Shown here one piece after another: positions 18,201-25,707 of a DNA stretch of 64,000 nucleotides. The position numbers were made by a program, and so were the translations under genes. Below the pieces are notes generated by a model. The model was not told where the DNA came from and searched no databases. It was given only the letters and a program-made list of their open reading frames with translations. The stretch is from NCBI RefSeq assembly GCF_042685745.1, contig NZ_JBHUNT010000001.1, positions 5,675,915 through 5,739,914 on the forward strand. Direction: 5' to 3'. Origin of the DNA: Prauserella_A oleivorans (GTDB lineage: Bacteria > Actinomycetota > Actinomycetes > Mycobacteriales > Pseudonocardiaceae). Every line of letters begins with the position of its first letter. Position 1 is the first letter of the stretch.

Positions 18201-21200
18201 GCGACCGGCCGCAGGCGTTCCAGCGCGTCGATGTCGGTCTGCTCGAGGCGCACCAGCGGGAGATCGGACGGGGTGAGCCCGCCACCGCCGGGACCGATCC
18301 GCGTGGCGTGTGCGGCCAGTGCCGCGAGCGCCTCCTCCCAGGCGCGCTGCAGCTCACGCACCTGCTCGGCCGGAAGGAGCCTGCCCGCGGCGGTCCACTC
18401 GACCGCGATGCGCGGCGCGTCGTCCTCGTGCACGAAGCAGTTGAGCGCCAGCACCTGTTCCAGCGCCTTGCCGGGCGGCTCGATGACGGCGAACGGGTCG
18501 TCGTCCGGCAGCCGCCAGTCGTCGCCGTCCGGGGAGCTGAACCGGCCGAGGTAGTTCAGCAACACCTCGGGTGCTCCGGCCGTGGCCAGCTCCGGCGCGG
18601 TCTCCGGGTCGAGGTGCCGCAGTATTCCGTAGCCGATGCCGCCGTCGGGCACCGCCCGCCGGGCCTCTTTCACCGCGCGCAGCAGCCGCCCCGCGGCCTC
18701 GCCGCCGGTGAGGGCGTCGCGCAGGTCGGCGTCGCCGCGCACGGCGTCGGCGGGGACGCGCACCGGGAACTCGCTGGTGAACCAGCCGACCGTACGGGAC
18801 AGGTCCGCGCCGGGCTCCAGGGTTTCGCGGCCGTGGCTCTCCACCGTGATCGTGAGCGCGCCCTGCCGGGCACGCCACGAGCGCAGTGCCAGCGTGAGCG
18901 CGGCGAGCAGCACCTCGTCGGTTCCCGCGCGGTAGGCGGCGGGGAGCGTGGTCAGGACCGCGTCGGACACCTCCGGCCCGGCCACGGTGACCGAACGCAA
19001 CGCGGTGGCGGCGGTGTCCCGGGCGGGGTCGAGCGCGTCGCAGCGCAACGGGCGGCACTCGGGGTCCAGTGTCTGCCGCCAGTACGGCAGCTCGGCTCGC
19101 CGGGCGCCGGTCCGGCCCTGGTCGGCCAGCAGCGTCGCGTGCCTGCGCCACGACGTCCCTGACGGCGGCAGCTCGGCGGGCTTGCCGTCCCGGGCCGCCG
19201 TGCAGGCGGCGTGCAGGTCGGGCAGGAGCACCCGCCAGGACACACCGTCGATGACGAGGTGGTGGGCGAGGACGAGCAGCCGGTCGGGCACACCGTCGCC
19301 GGTGCGGATCAGCGCGACGCGCAGCACGGCGCCGGTGGCCGGGTCGAGCTCACCGGCGAGCCGCTCGGCGAGCCGTGCGTCATCCACAGTGGACTCGGTG
19401 AGCTCGCTGACGATCGCGTCGGCGTCCCCGTTCTCATCGGGCCGTATCTCGAGCTCGGTGCCGGTCAGGCGCAGCCGGAGTGCGGCATGCCGGTCCAGCA
19501 CGGCCCGCACGCCCGCCACGAGATCGCGCCTCGACAGCGGCGAGGCCACCGACACGACGGTCCACTGGGCGTAGCCCGCGACCATCCGCGGATCGGGATG
19601 CGGGTCGAGCAGCCCGCGCACGATGGGCGGGGCAGGCACCGGGCCGACCGGGTCGTCGGTCACCGGCGCGACACCGCTGTCCAGTTCGGACAGCCGAGCG
19701 GCGAGGGAGCCGAGATCCCGCCGGGCCAGCAGATCCCGCGGGCGCAGCTCGAACCCGGACGACCGGAGCCTGCTGCTCACACTGATGGCCGAAATGCTGT
19801 CGCCGCCGAGGGAGAAGAAGTCGTCGTCGGGGCTGACCTCGTCGAGGCCGAACACCTCGGCGACCGTCGCGCACAGCAGCCGCTCCCGCGCGGTGGCCGG
19901 AGCACGGCCCCGGCCGGTGGCGCTCGGCACGGGCAGCGCGGCACGGTCGAGCTTGCCGTTCACGGTCAGGGGCAGCTCGTCGAGCACGACGACGGCCGCG
20001 GGCACGAGGTGGTCGGGCAACCGGCCGGCGAGCGCGTGCCGCACCGACTCCGCGGTGAGGGTCGCGTCGCGTTCCGGCACGACGTAACCGACCAGCCGGG
20101 GCGAGCCGGTCTCGTGCCGCACGAGTGCGGCCGCCGCGCTCACGCCCGGCAACGCACCGAGTGCCGCCTCGACCTCGCCGACCTCCACCCGGTAGCCGCG
20201 GATCTTGACCTGGCCGTCGGCACGGCCGAGGTACTCGAACCCGCGCCCCGGCAGCCAGCGGGCCAGGTCGCCGGTGCGGTACATCCTCGCGCCCGGCTCC
20301 CCGAACGGGTCCGCGACGAACCGCTCGGCCGTGCCGCCGGGGCGGCCGAGGTAACCGCGGGCGAGCTGCGGCCCGGCCAGGTACAGCTCACCCACCGCGC
20401 CGGGCGGCACCGGGCGCAACGCGTTGTCCAGCAGGTAGACCCGTACGCCGGCCAGCGGGTGGCCGATCACCGGCTCGCCCGCGTCCAACAGCGCACTCGC
20501 GCTGTCCACTGTGGCCTCGGTGGGGCCGTACATGTTTCGGGCGGCCACCCCGGATGCGGCGACTCGCCGCCACAGCGCGGGTGGCGCGGCCTCACCGCCG
20601 AGCACCAGCAGCGCGGGCCGGTGCGCACTGTCGAGCAGCCCCGCGTCCACCAGCGGGGCCGCCAGCGACGGCGTGGTGTCCACGACGTCGATCCGGTCCC
20701 GCCTGCACGCGGCGAGCAGGGCGTCGACGTCCTTGGTGACGTCGGCGTCGTAGAGGTGCAGCTCGTGCCCGCACAGCAGCCACAGCAGCTGGTCGAGGGC
20801 GGAGTCGAACGCGAACGAGTACGTGTGCGCGACCCGCAGCCGCCGCCCGGCCGCACGCGCCGTGTCGGCCACGAGCGTCGCCCGGTGGTGGTGCAGCAGG
20901 GCGTCCAGGCCGCCGAGGGGCACCTGCACGCCTTTGGGCCTGCCGGTCGAGCCGGAGGTGTAGATGACGTACGCGAGGTGCTCCGGGCGGCGCTCGGTGG
21001 CCAGCTCGTGCGGCGCCAGCGGCCCGTCCGCCAGGGCGGCGAGTTCGGCCTGGGTCGCCGGGTCGTCGAGGGCGAGACCCGGCGCCTCGGCGCCCAGGTC
21101 GGGCGCGCCGCCGGACGTGAGCACCAGCGCAGGCCGGGCGTCGGCCAGCAGCCCACGCAGTCGCTCGGCCGGATGCTCCAGGTCGAGCGGCAGGAACGCC

Positions 21201-22864
21201 GCACCGGCGTCGAGCGCGGCGAGCAGCCCGACGACGAGGTCGGCGGACCGGGGCATCGCGAGCGCGACCACGTCCTCGGCGCCCACCCCGCGTGCCCGCA
21301 GAGCCCGCGCCAGCCGGTGCACCCGGGCCGCCAGCTCGGCGTAGTCCATCCGGGAGTCCCCGTGCACGAGCGCGGTCTCGCCGCCGTGGGTGTCCACCAG
21401 CGAGGCCAGCGTGTCGGTGACCCCGGCGGGTTCCCCGGGAACCGCCGGCGGTGTCCACGCGGCGAGCAGCTCCTCCCGCAGGCCCGGTGCGATCAGCTCG
21501 ACCTGGCCGACCACGGGCCGCTGCGGTCCGGTCAGCTCGGTGACGAGCCGGCGCACCGCGGCGAGCCGGGCGTCGACGGCATCTTGATCGTGGGTGCGGG
21601 CGTCCACCTCGAACCCGAGCAGCAGGCCGCCGTCCCTGGTGGGCAGCACGGAAAGCCCCATGTCCTCGGGCGGCCCGCCGGCGACGTTGCGCATTACGCC
21701 GGTCGCCCCCGCGAAGTCGAGGGTGAGGTCGAAGGCCTTGAGGTTCACCCCGCAGCCGTGCAGCAGCGCACCCGCCCCCGGCACGGCCAGGTCGCGGGGC
21801 AGGTTCTCGCCGCGGTAGCGCTGGTGCGTCCGCATCTCCCGCATCGCCTCGGCGATCCGGCGCGACAGCACCCTGAGGTCGTCCGAGCCGCGCACCTCGA
21901 CCCGCATCGGGAGCACGTTCACCGCCATGCCGGGCGTGCGCAGCTCGGCCCCGCTCGTCCGGCACATCAGCGGCAGTGCGAACACCACGTCGGTCCGGCC
22001 GAGCACGCGGTGCAGGAACGCGGCATAGCAGGCCAGGAGGGCGTCGCCCCACGTGACGCCCTCCTGGTCCGCGAACGCGCGCAGTGCGGCGACCTCGTCC
22101 GAGGGCAGCACCGCCTGCGCGGACACCGTGTCGGTCGGCGCGCCGGACGCCGCGGGGGTGGACTCGCCCAGCTCGGGCAACGGGGTCAGCCGGTCCACCC
22201 AGTAGGCCCGATCACGCTCCGGCCGGTCGCTCGCCAAGTACTCCTGGTCGGCGGCGACGAACTCGGCGAACGAGCTGAACGAGCACTTCGGCGGCTCGGT
22301 TCCCGTGACCAGCGCCGTGTAGCGGGCCGCGGTCCGGCGGGCGAGCATCGCGGCGCTGTAGCCGTCGAACACCAGGTGGTGGCCGAGCTGGGTGTACCAG
22401 ACCTCGGTATCGGAGAGCCGGATGATCATCTGCGAGTACAGCGGGCGGTCCACCATGCCGCGGCAGGCCTCGGCGGCGGCGAAGCGCTCGCGCACCACCT
22501 GCTGCTCAGCGGCGGCGACGGGATCGGCCGCGCCGGAGACGTCCACCACGGGCGGCGGACTCACCGGGGAGTCGTCCACCACCTGGCGGGGCCCGTCCGG
22601 CGTCTCGGTGAACCGCAGCCGCAGCGTCTCGGCGTCATCGACCGTGCCCACCATCGCCTCGGCCAGCAGGCCGACGTCGATCGGCTCGGTGCCGGAGATC
22701 TGCACGACGTCGCCGACGAGGTAGTACGGCGATTCGGGCTCCAGACGCTGCGCGTTCCAGATGCCCAGCTGCGCGCTGGTCAGCTCGAAGACCGTGCCGC
22801 CCGGCGTGCGTGCCGCCCGGTGCGCCTGCTCTCGGACCGTGCTCAAAACTCTCTCGCTCCCCAC
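12281..22864 (-). CDS. Siderophore NRPS, C-A-T-E-C-A-T-E-C
   Basis: This is a 3527-residue two-module synthetase. C1 about 30-455 (HHLVFDG); A1 about 475-960 (YTSGSTGRPKG near 635, MYGPTE); T1 about 985-1055 (LGGDSIS, Ser near 1021); E1 about 1075-1490 (HHLVIDGVSW); C2 about 1510-1950 (HHALLDGWS near 1691); A2 about 1985-2490 (YTSGTTGKPKG near 2170, AYGPTE); T2 near 2555 (IGGDSIV); E2 about 2605-3030 (HHLLVDGVSW); C3 about 3050-3520 (HHVLSDGWS near 3224). All nine catalytic motifs look intact. C1 should accept dihydroxybenzoate from the aryl carrier; both residues should be epimerised to D. Pocket residues of A1 (my alignment: D,S,D,D,V,G,M,V,D,K) suggest a basic amino acid; A2 (D,V,W,N,F,V,A,V,N,K) is not recognised. 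The protein ends in C3 without A, T or thioesterase, so release must be unusual. GTG start at 22864 follows GGCGAGG. The stop overlaps the exporter start. Confidence 0.95.
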   Translation of the reverse strand: MGSERVLSTVREQAHRAARTPGGTVFELTSAQLGIWNAQRLEPESPYYLVGDVVQISGTEPIDVGLLAEAMVGTVDDAETLRLRFTETPDGPRQVVDDSPVSPPPVVDVSGAADPVAAAEQQVVRERFAAAEACRGMVDRPLYSQMIIRLSDTEVWYTQLGHHLVFDGYSAAMLARRTAARYTALVTGTEPPKCSFSSFAEFVAADQEYLASDRPERDRAYWVDRLTPLPELGESTPAASGAPTDTVSAQAVLPSDEVAALRAFADQEGVTWGDALLACYAAFLHRVLGRTDVVFALPLMCRTSGAELRTPGMAVNVLPMRVEVRGSDDLRVLSRRIAEAMREMRTHQRYRGENLPRDLAVPGAGALLHGCGVNLKAFDLTLDFAGATGVMRNVAGGPPEDMGLSVLPTRDGGLLLGFEVDARTHDQDAVDARLAAVRRLVTELTGPQRPVVGQVELIAPGLREELLAAWTPPAVPGEPAGVTDTLASLVDTHGGETALVHGDSRMDYAELAARVHRLARALRARGVGAEDVVALAMPRSADLVVGLLAALDAGAAFLPLDLEHPAERLRGLLADARPALVLTSGGAPDLGAEAPGLALDDPATQAELAALADGPLAPHELATERRPEHLAYVIYTSGSTGRPKGVQVPLGGLDALLHHHRATLVADTARAAGRRLRVAHTYSFAFDSALDQLLWLLCGHELHLYDADVTKDVDALLAACRRDRIDVVDTTPSLAAPLVDAGLLDSAHRPALLVLGGEAAPPALWRRVAASGVAARNMYGPTEATVDSASALLDAGEPVIGHPLAGVRVYLLDNALRPVPPGAVGELYLAGPQLARGYLGRPGGTAERFVADPFGEPGARMYRTGDLARWLPGRGFEYLGRADGQVKIRGYRVEVGEVEAALGALPGVSAAAALVRHETGSPRLVGYVVPERDATLTAESVRHALAGRLPDHLVPAAVVVLDELPLTVNGKLDRAALPVPSATGRGRAPATARERLLCATVAEVFGLDEVSPDDDFFSLGGDSISAISVSSRLRSSGFELRPRDLLARRDLGSLAARLSELDSGVAPVTDDPVGPVPAPPIVRGLLDPHPDPRMVAGYAQWTVVSVASPLSRRDLVAGVRAVLDRHAALRLRLTGTELEIRPDENGDADAIVSELTESTVDDARLAERLAGELDPATGAVLRVALIRTGDGVPDRLLVLAHHLVIDGVSWRVLLPDLHAACTAARDGKPAELPPSGTSWRRHATLLADQGRTGARRAELPYWRQTLDPECRPLRCDALDPARDTAATALRSVTVAGPEVSDAVLTTLPAAYRAGTDEVLLAALTLALRSWRARQGALTITVESHGRETLEPGADLSRTVGWFTSEFPVRVPADAVRGDADLRDALTGGEAAGRLLRAVKEARRAVPDGGIGYGILRHLDPETAPELATAGAPEVLLNYLGRFSSPDGDDWRLPDDDPFAVIEPPGKALEQVLALNCFVHEDDAPRIAVEWTAAGRLLPAEQVRELQRAWEEALAALAAHATRIGPGGGGLTPSDLPLVRLEQTDIDALERLRPVADVLPATALQVGLSFHTLARGTGDTDVYVVQAVLSLVGELDADRLAEAARELLRRHPALRIHLATTAAGEVVQVVPADVDLDWEPVDLTSAGEPEDSFAAHCRAELDRPFDPETPPLIRFRLCRLGAREHRLVMTNHHALLDGWSMPLVGRTLLGLYTELGGGPAVPAPPSLSAYHHWLADRDRDAALRAWRQALAGIDEGTRLAPATTRPRVERPGRVTLDLGREFSDRLRAFARERGITVTTVLQTAWGLLLGRLTRRRDVVFGCPVSGRPAEVDGVESMIGQLGNTIPVRMRYTPDQPAEDLLARVHAESVALSEHHHLGLPEIQRAAGVGELFDTMLVMENFPFAGRAPMPVAPGLELSGVRITDATHYPLTVVVIPDDEITIGLGYQPHVFSEDTVRDYGRWLRTLLTELVTDARRPVGRLPMLDADERARLLHLGTSAVPAQQRDSLLETFAAWVRRKPDAEAVVCRDRRLTYAELDRLANRLAHALLAAGVGQEDPVGVLLGRDVEMIVALFGVLKAGAAYLPLDPNYPRERLAYMVGDARPAAYVTDAAALESLGGTVPGDPDGAVLRVDDPGVLGDPGAPTDRDDDPAPARAGLTEDALAYIIYTSGTTGKPKGVAVTHRGIPDLISLQEEVVGVTEHDRYLHFASTSFDVAFWQTMVPLASGGTLVIAPEEVRVPGDELLDYITEHKPTGVNLLPSFLAAVPEDRGVDPDVFFVVGAERLDPELARRWGEGRRALFNAYGPTEVTVNSVTWRYESGESGTVPIGRPDPNVRAYVLDEGLQPVGVGVVGELYLAGPKLARGYLGRSGQTAQAFVADPFGEPGADGRATGGRMYRTGDLVYWRPDGQLVFVGRADRQVKIRGFRIELGEIESALARHPGVRGCAVVAREGRLVGYVIPAEGVTFDAARLREDLLAELPDHLVPAAFVPLDRLPLTPGGKLDEAALPAPDLGPAAPAREPATRAEEVLLGIVREVLGSDEVNLDDDFLEIGGDSIVSLQVVSRARRHGLRLGPRDVLDGATIAGIAARCTEDDPSGADADVPATGDAPLTPVMLDLLDRCAGTPGGLDAARDFCQWTEVCVPGGGSLEVWHAVLDGLLARHDVLRAHLAPGEREPVLRIPEAGAVTATDVLTRVAAAPGDDLRALVDERIAAARAGLDLWSGPLLRAVWVDRGPDALGRLVLIAHHLLVDGVSWRILLDDLAAGYEAATSGTGAPARRGEPFLRWARALRAAAEHRRAELPHWRRVVEATPEPLSATAFDPARDTGATAAHHELRLDPELTRTLLTTVPGAYHSTPDTVLLTALARAIGRWRGRAPELYVALESHGRPAHTPDETREVDLSQTVGWFTAVHPARITAPDGSSAAALKAVKEQLRAQGDGLGHGILTAAGEPGLRAAARPELSWNYLGQFAAAPAEERPWQAPPGASPFGSGGDGLPLPHSLMVNAMAWDDGDGAALRVRFTWPRALFADADIAALADEFRGCLAALAADPDVLAGAGRTPSDFPLVRIGQSGVDALERRYRVADVLPLSPLQEIMLRHTRASAGGADPYTVQAAFSLAGEVDVPTLHAAAGDLLARHPNLGAAFPDEPGLDAVQVLLAGAAPDCRYVDLSAVSDVDAQRRAVDRVLADDLAERFDLTAGSAVRLTVIRRGAGRADLVLTSHHVLSDGWSAPRMLGEIFAAYTARVRGEHPHRVLPAPVPVTRYLRWLTGRDRDTDLAAWRAELAGLGEGGYIAGDRPVPEVVPDHPEPVLFDVEPDLVRTLAATAAAAGLTVNTLVQGAWSAVLAARSGRRDVCFGAMVSGRPPEVDGVEEILGLLANTVPVRARLSGTVAESLVTLQSRQQALAGHHAVRLAELHELTGVRRLFDSLLVFENYPVDPQALAEPAPGLRVVGTRFREFTHHPVTVTVMPEGAGWRGIVGFRPGAVTGEEAEELATALQRALCVLSRPGALDAEVSTLLDECAAVRR

Positions 22865-22895
22865 TGTTCAGCCTCGCCGGAACCGGGCGGCCCGC

Positions 22896-23669
22896 CTACT
22901 CGGGCACGACCATCGGGGTCCCGGTCACCGGGTCGCCGACGATGACGCTCGGCAGGTCGAAGACCTCCTTCACCAGTGCCGCGTCGACGATGTCGGCCGC
23001 CGCGCCTTCGGCGACGATGCGGCCCTCCTTCATCGCGATGAGGTGGTCGGCGAACCGGCAGGCCTGGTTGATGTCGTGCAGCACCGCGATCACCGTCCGG
23101 CCCTCCTTGCGCAGCCGCGCGAGCAGCGCGAGCAACCGGTACTGGTGCGTGATGTCCAAAAAGGACGTGGGCTCGTCGAGCAGCAGGTATGGTGTGCGCT
23201 GCGCGAGCACCATCGCCACCCAGACCCGCTGCCGTTGGCCGCCGGAGAGCTCGGCCACGGGCCGCTCGGCGAAGTCCTCGACCTCCGCGGTCACCATCGC
23301 CTCGGTGACGGCCTCCTCATCCTCCGGCGTCCACAGTGCCAGGAGCGACTGGTGCGGATACCGGCCGCGCGAGACCAGCTGGCGCACCTTGATGCCTTCC
23401 GGGGCCAGCGGGTCCTGCGGCAGGAAGGCCAGCTGCCTCGCCAGCTCCTTCGGCGGGTAGGCGCCGATCTCGCGCTCGTCGAACGACACGCTGCCCTGCG
23501 CGGGCCGCAGCAGCCGGACGAACGCCCGCAGCAATGTGGACTTGCCGCAGCCGTTCGGGCCGACCACCGCCGTGAAGGCACCGTCGGGCACGTCGAGGCT
23601 CAGCCGGGTCGAGACGACCCGCTCGCCATAGCGCAGGGTCACGTCCTGGGCACGCAGCCGGGCGGTCAT
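22896..23669 (-). CDS. Ferric-siderophore ABC transporter ATPase
   Basis: This 257-residue ATPase is of the FepC/FecE type. Walker A is GPNGCGKST (about residue 38), the signature motif is ELSGGQRQRVWVAM, Walker B is YLLLDEPTSFLDITHQ, and the switch His is in VIAVLHDINQA. It powers inward transport of the ferric siderophore through the two permeases encoded just upstream. The ATG at 23669 overlaps the permease stop (ATGA). It is followed after 31 bases by the NRPS gene, so uptake and synthesis genes share one operon. Confidence 0.95.
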   Translation of the reverse strand: MTARLRAQDVTLRYGERVVSTRLSLDVPDGAFTAVVGPNGCGKSTLLRAFVRLLRPAQGSVSFDEREIGAYPPKELARQLAFLPQDPLAPEGIKVRQLVSRGRYPHQSLLALWTPEDEEAVTEAMVTAEVEDFAERPVAELSGGQRQRVWVAMVLAQRTPYLLLDEPTSFLDITHQYRLLALLARLRKEGRTVIAVLHDINQACRFADHLIAMKEGRIVAEGAAADIVDAALVKEVFDLPSVIVGDPVTGTPMVVPE

Positions 23670-24697
23670 GTCCGCCTCACCTCCTGGGCCAGCAGCCAGA
23701 TCAGATAGCACCCGCCGATCGCCGTGGTGACGACACCGACGGGCAGGGACACCGGGGCGAGCAGCATCTGGGCGATCAGGTCCGCGCCCTGCAACAGCAC
23801 CGCCCCGGTGAGCGCGGCGGGCAGCAGCGGGATGCCGGGCGCGCGCGCGAGCCTGCGCCCGATCTGCGGCGCGGCGAGCGCGATGAACGCGATCGGCCCC
23901 GTGACCGCCGTGACCGTCGCCGTGCACCCGACGCCGATCAGCACCATCAGCAACCGCTGCCGTTCCAGCCCGACCCCGGTCGACACCGCGACGGCGTCCC
24001 CGAGCGCCGACTGGTGCATCGCCTGCGCGCGCGACGCCATCACGGCCAGCAGCACGGCGATCACCGTGAACGGGATCGACAGGTCCTCCCAGTCGATCCC
24101 GTTGAGCGAGCCGGAGTTCCAGCCGATGGCGGCGATCGCGACCTCGAGTTCGGCGCGCAACACGATCCAGTTGTTCAGCGCGGTCACCATGGCGTTCACG
24201 GCGATGCCGATGACCACGAGCCGCATGCCGGACAACCCGTTCGACCGCGACAGCATGTACACCACGGCGGCCGCCACCAGGCCGCCCACCACGGAGCTGA
24301 GGGCCAGCTGCACCGACGCGCCCGTCAGCACCGTCAACGCGAACAGTGTTCCGGTGTAGGCGCCGGCGTCCAGGCCGATGACGTCCGGGCTACCCATCGG
24401 GTTGCGCGTGAGGGTCTGGAAGATCGCGCCGGCCACGCCGAGTGCGGCACCGAAGACGATCGCGGCGGTCACCCGCGACAGGCGCCATTCCAGGATGACG
24501 ACCGTGGAGTCACCGGTGCCCGCCAGCGCAGCCAGCACCTCGGTGGGAGTGCTCCACGTGGAGCCGTAACACAGCCCGACGAACCCGAGCCCCGCCATGA
24601 CGACGGCGAGCACGCCCACCAGCACGAGCGTTCGCCGCTCGACGAACCACGCCCGGCCGCGCACACGCAGCGCCACCGTGCTCGCTCCCGCGCTCAC
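23666..24697 (-). CDS. FecCD-family iron-siderophore permease (second)
   Basis: This 343-residue membrane protein of the BtuC/FecCD family has about ten hydrophobic segments and the family motifs LSRVTAAIVFGAALGVAGAIFQTLTRNPMGSPDVIGLDAGAY (written here in part) and GPIAFIALAAPQIGRRL. With the preceding permease it forms the heterodimeric channel for the ferric siderophore. Its GTG start at 24697 overlaps the stop of the first permease, and its stop overlaps the ATPase start, so stoichiometric translation is likely. The family resembles FepG/FecD partners. The substrate is inferred from the adjacent catecholate biosynthesis genes. Confidence 0.93.
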   Translation of the reverse strand: MSAGASTVALRVRGRAWFVERRTLVLVGVLAVVMAGLGFVGLCYGSTWSTPTEVLAALAGTGDSTVVILEWRLSRVTAAIVFGAALGVAGAIFQTLTRNPMGSPDVIGLDAGAYTGTLFALTVLTGASVQLALSSVVGGLVAAAVVYMLSRSNGLSGMRLVVIGIAVNAMVTALNNWIVLRAELEVAIAAIGWNSGSLNGIDWEDLSIPFTVIAVLLAVMASRAQAMHQSALGDAVAVSTGVGLERQRLLMVLIGVGCTATVTAVTGPIAFIALAAPQIGRRLARAPGIPLLPAALTGAVLLQGADLIAQMLLAPVSLPVGVVTTAIGGCYLIWLLAQEVRRT

Positions 24698-25707
24698 AAC
24701 GACCCCGCCCCGTACCGGCGGACCGCCCAGATCAGCACCGGGCCGCCCAGGAACGCCGTGACGATCGCGACCGGCATCTCCCCGGTCGGCAGCAGCACGC
24801 GAGCGAGCGTGTCCGCGATCAGCAACAGGATCGGGCCTGCCACCATCGAGTAGACGACCAGCCAGGGCACCGAGCCCACGGTCAGCCTGCGCAGCAGGTG
24901 CGGCACGATCAGGCCGACGAACAGGATCGGCCCGGCCACGGCGGTGGCCGCCCCCGCCAGCACCGTGATGGCGACGAGCGTGAGGGTCCGGACCCGCGCG
25001 ACGTTGGCGCCCAGGGTGTGCGCGACCGCGTCACCGAGGGCGACCGCGTTGAGCGACCGGGCGAGCAGCACCGCACCGATAAGGGCGAGCACGATCGCGG
25101 CCAGCGGCAGTGTCAGCTCCGTCTGCTCCCGGCCCGCCAGCGACCCGACCGCCCAGAATCGGTACCGGTCGAGCGTGTCCGGCGACATCAGCCGGATGCC
25201 CAGGGACAGCCCTTGCAGCACGGCACTGAACGCGACCCCGGCCAGCAGCAACCGCAGGGTCGAGCGGCGGCCGACCGAGTACACGAGCACCGTGGCCAGC
25301 ACCGCACCGAGCACCGCGACGCCGAGTTCCCCGGCGGCCGTTCCCGCCAGGCCGAGCGCCGAGCCGACGGTGAGCGCGAACCCGGCGCCCTGCGTCACGC
25401 CGAGCACGCCGGGCTCCGCCAGCGGGTTGCGCGACAACGTCTGGATCAGCGCTCCCGCCACCGCGAGCGCGGCACCCACGGCGATCCCCAGCACCGTGCG
25501 GGGCACCCGCACGTCACGAACGATCACGTGGTCACCGGAGCCGTCGAACGCGACCAGGGCACGCACCACCTCGGCGGGCGCCACGGCGTGCGCGCCGACG
25601 GCGAAGCTGGCGACGCACGCGAGCGCCAGCACGGCCAGTCCCCCGGCGAGGACGGCCGCGCGAGCCGTCCTCGCCGAGGTCCGGGGAATTCCGGCTACGG
25701 TCGTCAC
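24694..25707 (-). CDS. FecCD-family iron-siderophore permease (first)
   Basis: This 337-residue multi-spanning permease has the FecCD signatures RVPRTVLGIAVGAALAVAG, LSRNPLAEPGVLGVTQGAG and GPILFVGLIVPHLLRRL. Together with the second permease and the ATPase it should import the ferric siderophore delivered by the lipoprotein encoded upstream. The GTG at 25707 overlaps the binding-protein stop. The N-terminal part is hydrophobic from about residue 15, as usual for the family. No sign of degradation. Confidence 0.93.
   Translation of the reverse strand: MTTVAGIPRTSARTARAAVLAGGLAVLALACVASFAVGAHAVAPAEVVRALVAFDGSGDHVIVRDVRVPRTVLGIAVGAALAVAGALIQTLSRNPLAEPGVLGVTQGAGFALTVGSALGLAGTAAGELGVAVLGAVLATVLVYSVGRRSTLRLLLAGVAFSAVLQGLSLGIRLMSPDTLDRYRFWAVGSLAGREQTELTLPLAAIVLALIGAVLLARSLNAVALGDAVAHTLGANVARVRTLTLVAITVLAGAATAVAGPILFVGLIVPHLLRRLTVGSVPWLVVYSMVAGPILLLIADTLARVLLPTGEMPVAIVTAFLGGPVLIWAVRRYGAGSL

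Noticed and set aside
15548..22945. Long plus-strand open frames opposite the NRPS
   Set aside because: They are antisense shadows rich in His/Arg/Gly/Val, without any recognisable domain.
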